Shown piece after piece: positions 13,101-25,100 of a stretch of 64,000 nt of DNA (positions are counted from its first letter, which is position 1; each line of letters begins with the position of its first letter). Both the position numbers and the translations under genes were made by a program. The notes under the pieces were generated by a model. The model saw nothing but the letters and a program-made list of their open reading frames with translations. It did no database searches and was not told the origin of the DNA. Origin of the DNA: Atrichornis clamosus (taxonomy: Eukaryota; Chordata; Aves; Passeriformes; Menuridae); the NCBI GenBank assembly GCA_013400975.1, contig WBMZ01011727.1, forward strand, positions 124,001 through 188,000. The letters run 5' to 3'.

Positions 13101-16100
13101 TGCTTGCTTGGACGTGCTCCCCACTATATACAAAAGAGTAAGTTCAGTTTTGTGTGGCAGCCATCCTTGAATAGTATTGCACTCAATTTGGGAGAAAAAT
13201 AAAACAACAGAATTACTCATTTCAGGACCTCCTGGAATAAGACTGAGAAGGTCCCTTACAGTAAACTGCTTTTCATGTGCCAGTAAGAGCCCCATCCATA
13301 AGCTTTTCTTTCTTCCCCATACATTGTTTTTCAACTTGGATTATGTGCCTGTTTAACACTTATGATAAAATTCCCTAAGCCCTTTCCCTGTTAAAAGGCC
13401 CTTTCCTGTAGCTTTGCAAAATCTTTCTCAGTGCAACCTCTTGTCCACAATGGTTGAGGGGTTTTGAGGGTTTTTTTCTGTTCTCACACGCATTCATTCT
13501 GGTTAAATTGGGACACTTAGCGGTGACCACAATGAGCACCTTTCCCTCTCCACAACACTTTAGAAGCTTTCTCTCCTTTTTTTTTTTACCACTTCTTTCT
13601 GCACAGTGCACAATATAACAGGGGTTTAAAGGTGCTTGTAGTTTGAATGTCTCTGCTGTGATGTATAAACAGAGATCTCAGGTAAACTTTCTGCAGTGCT
13701 CTAAATATATTTCAATAGCACTGAGACAAATGAATTTAGATTTTTGCAATGATTCTAAACTTGTATTTAGACTCCATAGCCCTGCAATACCCTCTGTGCA
13801 ATAGGGGGATACGTTCAAGCCCCCCAAAATATCTGCATTAGCATCCATTTTTAAGCTTTAGCTCTCCTTGCCTTGAGACATCTTTAGCTACTTCTCTATA
13901 TGGTGGCAGTCATCACTTAAAACAAAATTTAAAAAAAAAATCTGATTGCATGTATTAATTTGCTTTCAAAGACCTTATGTTTCATTGAACTTTTAATCTG
14001 AGAAGCTTAGAAAATAATTTGGGCTGGGCTGGAGGCTTGTTCTATCTTTTCAGAGAAAATTCAAGGTTACTCTGTTCTTTTGTGACTTAGTGTTTGGAGG
14101 ACTTAGCTTGAAGGAAGGAAAGAAGCTTGAATCAAATCTCTGCTCCAAGGACTTCTTGGGCAATTTATTCAATTACTTGTCTTTTATGGTTAGTATTAAG
14201 AAGTTGCTCTTCCATTGTGTATTTTTAAAGAAAGCATGAAATATGTTTGATGCATGATAACTTAATGGGGGAACACTTACCCCATTTACCCCCAAGGTGC
14301 CTATATGAGAATTTTGCTCTTGAGGACTTGTGTTGTTCTAGAGATTTTCTTGCTTTCCAGCATTCAAGTCCAAAAGGAATGATTTTTGGAAGGTCTGAAA
14401 GCCCTCAGTTCCCTGTGACAAAATTTTTTTCATGTATAGCATCAGAGCAAGCACTTTGATTTTCAATTAAGAAGATCTCCCAAGTCACCTAGGCAGTTTC
14501 AAAAATGTGACTGGAAAATGGCTCCATTCTTTCCCGGCACAAACCATCAGCACAGTGAAGAGGATAGAGGGCTACTTTCCTTTCATCTGCTGTGTAATTG
14601 TAGAGATCACTGCTGAAGTGACCCTTCAAAGCAGAAATCAAGGTCGAGTTGTTGGAGAGGAATGATTTAGGAATAGCATGTTCAACACCCCCTAATCTGA
14701 TAGCTGTGTCATTTACAATTACAGTAATTACTAACACAAAGAAGCCTAAATGCTTTTTCCTCCTTTGACCAGAGCTCCATAGAATTATTCAGTCACTGTG
14801 ATTTCAATTGGTTTAAAAATAACACTTTCCCTGAAACTCCTTTTGCTGCTGGAATGCAACTAAATTTCCAGACTTATTTCAGTAGAATACTTCTGGACTT
14901 GGAATATGTATGAAGAAAAGATTTGTACCTGTAGTGTCACACTAATATGTCAAGAGCACCTTGTATTACTGCAAAGATTATGGTATTAGGGTTTTTAAAT
15001 AACAAACTCTGTAGATGTATGGAAAGAAATTAAAGAAATCTGACCAGAAAAATCTTTGACAAAACATTTCTAGCTTGGAAAATGCCACTTCCTCAAAATG
15101 AAACTTTTTTCAGACGTGAATTTGAGTTCTAAAAAAGTCTTAACATCCTTATGTCTAGGATTTAATTTATTGGGGAAAAGACAAGAAATAAGGTCTTTGA
15201 AGAAGCCAGCTGACCTGGTTCATCAAACATCTCTGTTCAAATCCTTGTCCCAGTTGGTCTCTTCTCAAAGTCGGTGAAGATAAGGACAGTGTGGCCCCTC
15301 TTTCTCTATTGAGACGCTTGTTAAAAAAAACCACAAAGGTTTGTTAAGCATTAAAAAAATGTGATAAACATAAAGTATATTTTGAAATACAGTTCTTCAT
15401 TTCTGTCCTGTTATATCTTCTGATTAAAACCACAGAAATTCTATTCAAACTTATTTGGCTTATGTTAGAGAGAAGGAAAAAAAAGTTACCAGTTTTGGGT
15501 CATTCCCAGGTATTACTTAGGAATCTTGATCTGTTAGTGATCTATGGCAAGAGAACACTATTTTAAAAGTCTATGAATTTACCCTTCTCTGTAAATTTTA
15601 TGGCTATTTTCTCTTCCCATATGGTTATTTTCATTGTATGGTCTCTCCTTTGTAATTTAATTCTTTATGTTTAGTTTGAACAGAAGATTAAGAAAAGGTG
15701 ATCTTATTTTAATATGTATACAAATTCTTTTCATCTGTTTCAAGAAGTGTGAAGTTTCTCACGCTTTTGGGCAAGACCATGTTAAAAGTCTCTTCCCAGA
15801 TCAAAGGGCTGTAGGTATTTTCTGAGAGTTTAACACTCCAGTTCTCCACTAAAAAATTACTAAGCAGAGTTTATTAGAAATGCATATATTTATGAAGAAG
15901 CAAAATCCGACTATTTAAAGCATTTTTTTTAATTTTTATTACCATCTCTTCTTCATACCTGACCTATTTTGATACCACATAATACCTAAAAATATCCTCA
16001 AGAATTTGGCCAATTTTAGGTTTTCTGGTTTTGCTAAAGACTTGCCTGTTAACAGATGTTGACAATACATTTCAAATTTGCTTGATTTATATTATTTCCT

Positions 16101-19100
16101 AAATTCTAGTGTTATCTTTCACTCTTCTGACAGTTTTCTTGCAGTGAGCAGATTTATAACCTGATTAACTGCTGGATATACAGGGCAGCCACTGTAGTTT
16201 TTACCAAACATGTGTTGGGATTACTGCTTACCAAACTGACTTCCTGCAAATATTCTCCAAGAGTCGCCTAAATGTGGTTGTTTGCCTTAAAATTATTGCT
16301 TTTAAACTAATTTTGTAACTATATTTTTGGGAAAAAAATTACCAAGCAATCAGGAACATAACTGCAAATGTTTTTTAGAAGTCTGGAATAACCTGATAAT
16401 TTTGTGCTCAATGTAATTATCATCTACAAATTTAATGAAATTATTTAAACTAGGAACTGTGGGGATGGAGGTTGTGGTCTTTATTAATGTCTGTAGTACA
16501 TTTAGCATTACTTTGCAGTTGAAAATTATGTCTCTATTTTGGATTTTCTAGAACTGTGTAGTATTTGTAATTATAATAAAGGAGTTATTTCACAGTGTCA
16601 TTCCCATGTGGAATTAAGACTACTTGGGTCATAAGATAGAGGGGTTTTTTTACATTTTAACAGCTTTGGATTTCCTTTAAATTTAACCTCAACTCTGAAC
16701 TTCTGAGACTTATAACTTCAGGTTTGGGGATAATTACATTATTTTTACACAGTACTTCGTCCAATTTTCTTGGTATTTTCAGCCTAAACAGTAACTGGAA
16801 TGTTATATACATTTGGGAATGAACATATGGTGATAATGAGTGTAGCTGCCACCCTGACAGGTAGGTGAGCCTCCATATCTGCATTTCTCGTCCTTAACAA
16901 TGTTTGACTTTAGAAAGTAGCCCTAAATCAGTGCCAATAGAGCCTTTGGTGGTGCATCTGTATCAAGAAGCCTTGTTAGACACAAGAGGCAGTTGAAAAA
17001 GTGTTTGCAAGCCTGTGTGCCAACTTTCCATTCCTTCATGTCAGAAACAGTGCTTGTCTCTTGGGCTGAACAGTTTAGTGATCCACAGCTAATTAACAAA
17101 TCAGAAATCCATCATTTTGGGGTGATTTGAGAGTTGCAATGTCCCCCACAGTTCCCATTGCTCTGACTTCACTGACTCTAACGCCACACTTTATTTTGAA
17201 CTGGTATTTCCAAACCAGACAGAGCAAGCAGCAAAACTTTGCTCTTGCATGGTGTGGTGAGGGAAGTCTGCCACGTGACTTCAGGACACAAATTTGACTT
17301 TAAGTTAGGATTACTTGAGTTGCCTTTAAATAGCGATGTCATCTTCTGTAACAAGATGGGAAGTTTATTTTAATTCCAGTAATAAACCAGAGAAGGGAAT
17401 CTGTAATTCCAAAATAAATAAATGGCAGTAGGCACAGAGCAGCTTTTGACTATTCACTTTCTGGTCTGCTGGATACAGAAGTGGTTACATGAAAGCCCTT
17501 TTCTGTAGCTGTGATCGTTATACAGCCTTTAAAAGGTCAGTAGCCTCACCTCACAGATGGAAAAGCTGGAATGGTAGGCGGAGTAGGGAGTGACCTGCCT
17601 GAGCTCATCAGCAGAACCAAGTAGCAGAGAGAGGAGCCTGTCTGTTCTGGAAAGGTTATGGTTATCATGCTCATGATGCTAATTCCTTCCTTTTCTGAAT
17701 GGATCCTGCACTCTCACCTGCTTCTTTTCCTAAAAGTAATGATCCATCTTTTCACTGTTCCATTCGCCCACGCGGTTCCTGCTATTGTTCCATTTGTGTG
17801 TCCCAAAGCTGACTCAGTTCCGAGGAATGGTGACCCTGCAGTGCACGTAGTGCCCCAAAGACTGCTGGGTGTGCTGCTTTGGGCTGGGGTAGAGTCAATG
17901 TTCTTCCCAGGGGCTGGTGTGGTGCTGTGTTTTGGATTTGTGTGGAACACAGGGTTGATAATACAGAGCTGGTTTTGTTATTGCTGAGCAGGAATTGCAC
18001 AGAGCCAAGGTTTTTTCTGCTTTTCCTACTGCCACGATGGTGAGAGGGCTGGGGGTGCCTGGGAGGAGACACAGCCAGGACAGGTGACCCCAACTGACCA
18101 AAGGAATCTTCAGACCATATGGCATCATGCTCAGTATATAAAGTGTGGGGGGAAAAGAGTGAGGACATTTGGAGTGACGGTGTTTCTCTTCTTGTGCAAC
18201 CATTACATGTGATGGGCCCTGCTGTCCTCGAAATGACTAAACCTGCCTGCCCGTGGGTAGCAGGGAATTAATTCCCTGTTTTCCTTTGTGTGTGCATGAC
18301 TTTTTCTTTCCCTATTAAGCTTAGTTGCTGGCAGAGGTTAAATCATGGCACTGGGAAAAGCTGTGCCTAAAAAACATACACTGTGTTTCACAGTTGTCAG
18401 TGCCTCTTCACATCTTTTAAAAAATGTATCCTCTGTTTACAGACTAGCCTCAGTCCAAAGAGTGACTTACTGTGAGTAAATGAAAAAGCTGAAATGAAAA
18501 TTTGAAATAATGAGCTCAGAAAATATCTCAAACACATCTACAGGACCTCTGAGGTCTGTGCTACTTCTTGTATTTGTCTACACAGGTTTCCCAGGAAAAA
18601 AATTCATTGTACGTAATTTTTTTAAAGGCTCCCGTAGTTTTAGAGCACAATATAAAAGTGAATAGCAGTAATGAGAGCTCAAAATGGTAATTTAGTCTTC
18701 ATTCATTCTCATCTACTCTCCCTTCTAACAAAAGTATCAATTAGTTCAAATTATGATATAAATCTTTGTCAACAAAAGATTGGCTGAAGAGGTGTGACTC
18801 ATTTATTAGAGGTCATCTGAGTACACATCACAGGAAAACCACTTTGAATCACTGCTGATCACTTCCACATTCAAATCAATGATTTAAATGAGAAAGACTT
18901 CATATCACACAATTGCGTTCCTCCAAGTGCTATCTTGTTCACATCAGAGCTCTTTTTCTGCCTCCATTCCCTTGCAAATGCACCCATGGCTGCCAAAGAA
19001 ACCTCAGAAAATAGCTGTCTTTAATCCTCCTGAGCTGTGTTCTCACAATAAAATAAAATGTTTGCACTAACAACATGAAAACAGCTTGAGAAGTGAAAAA

Positions 19101-22100
19101 AGAAAGATTAGTCCTGAGTTAGGTTTACACTGATTTATGTTGACTATAACAGTGACTTTGTGGGAGCTTCTTAAATCTTCTACAGATAACTTCAAGTGAT
19201 TTATTTCAGTTTGCAATTCAAAAGGTAGTTTTTTACACCAAAGTTGCAAACTCATGCTGGGATCAAATAGTCCATCTGGCATCCCTTGTACCTCTCACAT
19301 TCTCCTCTCAGGTAAAAGGTGGGCAGTAGGACCTCATTTACCTCATTTCTCTTTCTGCTGCAGTGGGCACAAGAGTATCTAGTGAATTCTCTCTGTTGTT
19401 TTAACTGAGTGCTTGAACAGATCTTAATAAAAATTATTTGTGAGTAAAAGAAGAGGTGCTGAACATAATCAAATATCTGACCTCACTAATCATTAAGATA
19501 TGGACAAATTAAAGGATAAGTCCAGTGAACTATATCTTTCTTTATTCAGGTACTGTATTCTTAATTTGAGTCAATTGGTTTTGCTTAGAATCTACACCCC
19601 AACTTTCTGATTTTATTCCAGCTCTCTAGCCTGAATTGTGTTGACCTGCCAAATCATGATGGTTTTCTTATCTGCAGTCCACATGCATGCTTGCTTTTCT
19701 GATAACATTTCCTTGTAGGTGTAGTGCTCAGAGTGGTGCTTGAGACCATAACCTTTCATCTGTCCCAAAACCATACGTAGATATGTGGTGCAAACTCTCC
19801 CACTCAGACTTCCAGCTCTTTTTAGATTCTGATACCATAATCCCTCCTCCCTGCCATCTATTCATAAAATCAGCTTTTAGTTGCAGGAGATTGCCATAAG
19901 TTTCTTCTTTCTGTGGAATAAATGTATGCTGCCCTCCCCCTTTTACAGAGTGTTGATGCTTCATAGTCTCTAACATACTTGTCCTCAAAATTAAACTTGA
20001 AATAGAAATCTTGTTATCCTTATTTTACACCTGACTTAAAGGGCAGTCCCTGTCACACAAGAAGTCAGTGGTAAAGTGCAGAGCTGACTTGGAATGTCTT
20101 GGCAGTGCCATTTTTTAATTTTTCTTTTTCCTTGAACCCTGCAAATGCAGAGATACTGCTGCAGCAGTGAGGCCATCAGGATGCCACCTCTGGTCGAGGC
20201 CAGATTTGTAGTAGTCACATAAAGAGAAAAGCTTTGTTCTGCTTTTGCTTGTCTTTTAAGCTCTCCAGCTCCACGTCCTTTGATGGAATTTCAGCAAAGC
20301 CTGTTCCCAATGCAGTGTTTCTGTTTCCCACAGGAGGCTCATCCAGGGACCGGTGCTGCTCAGCATGGCACTGTCCAGCACACTCCCAACAGCAGTGGTC
20401 ACCCCAGGCCTCTGCAGCACGGAGACACCCGCCTCAGTCACACTGCAGGTAAGAGAGCAAGGCTGTTCCCTGGGAGTGTTCCCACAGCTCGTCAAGACCA
20501 CCCAAATTAAAAATCATGTTTCCATTCCACTCACAGAAGGCAAGTTAACCTTCAGGGTGAAAGTCCCTAATTCTGTGCAGTGGCAAATATGTCTGATGCT
20601 CTCCATATCAGATGCCACCTCTGAGGGCTAGCGAAGGTTTTTGTAGGGCAATTTTTGTTACTGTTTCAGTTCCGAAAATACTTTTGATGCAAATTAATGA
20701 CTAAATACATGAAATTTTTAGTTGCCCTCGTCAAAGCACCCAGCCATTCTGGGCTGAATAGTGCTCCCAATATTGAAAATAGATAGGTCTGCACGGTAGT
20801 TTTGCCACCTTTCCAGGCTCAATTAGCAACTGGGTATTTCGAGGGCAAAGTCCAATTGTTTTCTGTTTTAAAAAGCTGAATGACTATTAGTAAATGAAAT
20901 GTAAAAGGAGATAATACAGGTAAATGAACCTGGCCTAAAAATAGTCTCATTTTACAGACAAGCAAATGGGGATTTTCCAGGCTGAGGAGTTCAGTCAAAG
21001 ACCATGCCTTAAAATAGCTCCCCCTATGAATAATGGAATTTTAGACAGTAAATGACTATTAATTTATAATCTCTCCTGAAAGAAATGGACCAGGATCTCT
21101 CATTCTCCTCCAGTTATTCCCAGCTGTGTAGCAGTACCACGATTTCTGAACATTCTGGAAATGTCATAAATATAGATTTTCTTAGAATGAATGGCTTGGC
21201 TTGGAACGGACCTTACAGGTCATCTGGTTTTGTAATGTGACTGAGTATTTTGTAAGGAATAACTTTGTTACCCTTTAGAAGAGCGATGCATATCAAATAT
21301 TTGTATTAAAACAGATATACAGGTAACACATTATGGTGTGCTTTAAAAAAACCAAAGTAGGATGCAAATTGAGCTGAATTTTGAACAATCTGAGTTTTCA
21401 GATAAATCTACTCAAATTAACAAATACCTCAAGTGTTGTAATTTTGGTTAAATGTTTACTTTCTCTGTATCTTAAAAACATTATCCTAATTTCAAACATC
21501 CATGTGTAAATGTAAAGAATTGGTAGGTGTTGTAAAATATATTTATAAATTGAACATTCAGAAGTGAAATCAGGAATCTGATTTCCATCTCTTACAGTGA
21601 TAAACTGCACATCAGAATTATTCCTACTTTTTAAAAAACAAAACAAATCTACATCAGTGAAAGTTTTCCATTTGAGAATCATCTCATTAAAAACCAAGAT
21701 AGGAGGCAAAAAGGAAAAAATTGCTTGGGCTTTGAGTTTATGCAGTTCTAATAGAATTTAAATATATTGGATGAAATCCTCCCAGGAAAGTTAGTTCCCA
21801 CTGATTTCTGTGGACAGAATTTATCACCAAAATCTTGCAGTAACACATTACATACAGTGAGCATGTTTGAATAATTATCCCCTCTTTCTGTCATACGGGG
21901 TGCACTCTCTGTACAAATCCAAGATAACATTCACTGGCACTTCTGTCTGAGAATATATATTGCTAAAAACCCTTCTGCCTTTTTTTTTTTCTCTTTTCTG
22001 TTTTTTTTTAATCAAGATCAACTTTCCAGAAACTGATTTGGAGTTCATTAAACCTGAACCTGAAGAAAGAAGAGGTGATCTTGTAGAGCCAACCCAGGAG

Positions 22101-25100
22101 TGCCTGAAGCACATTGCCAGACTTTCACAGATAAACTCTCTCTTGCTGTAAGTTGTACCCACCTAGCCCTGCTGATCCTTGGCGAGCTGTACCCATCCTA
22201 TCGATCACAGCTAAATGTATCCAACCCTTTAAAAACAAAATTTTCCTCTGAAGGAGCCCAGCTTGACTGATTTGAGAAGTAACATCTAAAAATGAGAGAA
22301 CAGATCCCAGCAAAGCCTAATCAGGCCCTGGAGGTGGCAGTGTGTTTTACCAGTTTAGAAAAGGGTTGTTTTTCCCTTCCTGTTGCTATATCTTTTCATG
22401 TCTTTGAGGCAAGAAACTAATTTTTGGTTCAAAACATAAGATTTTCAGGCGATGCAGTACATCTGTATCAGGATTAACAAGAACACCTTTAGGTCCTATG
22501 GAAATCAGCCTCCTATAGTTATTATACAGTCAGGCTTCATCTGTAGCAGTTAAACGGCAGAAAAATCTGCTTCAAGTTAAAATCAAGGAAAGGAGTATGA
22601 AAAGTTTAGGTAGATAAAGACAAAGTGAGCCAAAACACACGCTGTCCTGAGGCAGATTAATATGCTCAGCTCTATGTATGTTGCACTACCAATTAGGATT
22701 ATGTGCTGCATGAAATAATTTTGGCCATAATCAGAGTGGAATTTGGAACACAGGTGCTTACAGAGAGCCATTACATGAATGACACTTGATTGTGTGAATT
22801 AATCCTCCATCAAAGGTCAAAAGGTGCATTAGTTGTGCAATAGCTAAATAGCTTGATTCAGCACTCTCTGTGTGATATAATGTGTCTGTTAAGAAGACTT
22901 TTCTGTGCAGATTTCTATGTTGGTGGTTTGAGAGGGTTTTTATTCAATTTATTTAAAAAAAAAAAAGCAAGAGACAAATTTGCAGTTGTATTTGATGTTT
23001 AACTTTTACAAAGACAGAGGAAATGTTAAATTATTTTTGTCTGTAATTTGAGGGTTTTTTATTTTAAAATACGAATGGGATGTCAGTATTTTATTGTGAA
23101 TAGCCATGATGTCAGCAAAAATTTCCACCTGCAAAATATGCTCTACAAGTGTTTTAGGGAGCTTCAAACCCAATGCCTGTGAACTCTGTTACCATGGTAA
23201 AATGGTTGTGTCAGTAAGAAGGAATAAGACCATTAAAAAATTAGCCAGGTACAAAATAATTTGTCAAGAAAGAATCCAGTTTGTGCCATTCTCTATTACT
23301 TAAAACCTTTTTTTTTTTTTTTTTTTGAGTATGCTGCGTGGTTCTTGTCTCAGAAAAGACACAGTAGATGTAGAAAATGTGCAGAGAAGGGCAACTATGA
23401 TCATGAAAGGAATTAAGCAGGTCTTTGACAACAAGAAGCTAAAAAGGCTGGGACTCTACAGTTTGGAGAGACTAGAGAATGTCTGTATATGTAAAATTAG
23501 TTTTTATAAAATCATGATGATAGACAATGTAAATATCTCACCAAATCCTACGATATTTGAACTAGGGACATTGGATGAAACAAGTAGGAAATCAATTATC
23601 AATCAATGGAATAAAGCACTTCTTACGCCAGTGGTGAGCTTTTAAAGTCTGCTGTCAGAAAGCTGTGAAGGCAGAAAACATCCCCACATTGATGAAGGCC
23701 AAACACCAGTTCATGGGTAACAAGTTCATCAACAGGTGTTACAAAGAGCAGGCAAGGGTAGGGCCTATAATATCCATAATACATCATGCAACAATTTTGG
23801 GTTCTGTGGGAATATGAAGGGAAGAGACCACTGAAAGTCAGCAGCTTGGAGTTAAGGTTTTGATAAGTTCAAATGAATCATCAAGGTGAAAGGGTTTGGG
23901 GTTTGAATGAAGCACTTTCGTTTTTAGTACGTAGTGATCCAGAGCAATCTGTTAGCCTGTAATTTTTGTTGTATCTCCACTGGAGGAATTTTTTTTACCT
24001 TCCTCATTCATGAGGGATTTTCTTTTTAAAAATTGTAATATATTGATATCCAAACACATTATTGCCGTGATATCTCAAGATCTTTTGTTTTTTGCCATAT
24101 GTCAAGAAAAAGAGGGGAATTTGGGTAGCTTTTTAGTGGCTATGTGGTTGTGTGATGATGCTTCAGGCTTACAAGCCTTTGAATTAAATGGGTGTCTCTG
24201 GTTAGAAGAGAAAAGAAACTTTTCTCAGGCTGTCAGGATTCTTCTGTTCATTGTACTGAAAGCAGAGGGAATATGTGAATGGACAGAAAATGTTCTTAAC
24301 CCAGTGATAGAAAAGGAAGAACCAGTGGTTAAAAACAGACATGCTTGTCTTTCTTACAGGTTGTTGATTCAGCAGTGTTAGGAATGCAAGGCAGCTGTGG
24401 CTCCAAGTCCCCAAGTTCAGCCACTAGAGAGGTGGAACGAGTATTCCTGATAAGAATATCAACAAATGAAGAGATGTGGCATGAAGAAATTGATTGCCCC
24501 AGTAGTTGTGCTGAGTCTGTCCAGTAACTGGACCCCGGTGTCCCTGCTCTCCCCAGCTGCTGACACCTACACATGTGATCCCAGGGTTCACAGCTACACT
24601 GATTTGCTTGCTGATTCTTGGGCCTCTTCCTGTTACAGGGATGTGGTCCAGACATACGGTCTTTCCAGAGGCTTGCTCTAGGACTCTTCTCTCTTTTCTG
24701 GATGGCTCAGATCACAGGTCCCCATGGCCAACATCTCTTGGATGTTGCTTAATGGAGATGTTGTTTGCTGGGACTGAAGGAAATGAACTTCCCCACGAGG
24801 CTCAGAGCCCTGCACTGTGATCTTTGGCACCATCACCAAACCAGGCAAGACAGAGCCAAGAGGAGAGTTCATTAGTTTCTGCCAGCTGCTTTGGCTGACT
24901 TCTGAAAGCATTTCAGATGTGAGCCTCTGATTCCTTTTAGGATTACTGTGTTTGAAACACAAACCCCAGCAAACTCAGCATCTGAGTTCAGGGCTGCTCT
25001 TAGAACCTGGCACAGCCTGCTGGTGCACAGTGGGTCCCAGTGACAGGCTGGGAGACTGCTTTGGAGCCAGGAAGATTACAGCCTTGTTTCTGACATCTTT

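Larger units (their letters stand above)
13138..20333. other. PIK3C2G intron, 7.2 kb
   Basis: Intron containing the sense-oriented solo LTR at 17870-18350. The rest is unremarkable AT-rich DNA without a supported gene. Confidence 0.85.

Noticed and set aside
17658..18203. Overlapping 100-128-codon frames on both strands
   Set aside because: They overlap the solo LTR and reflect its sequence rather than a gene.
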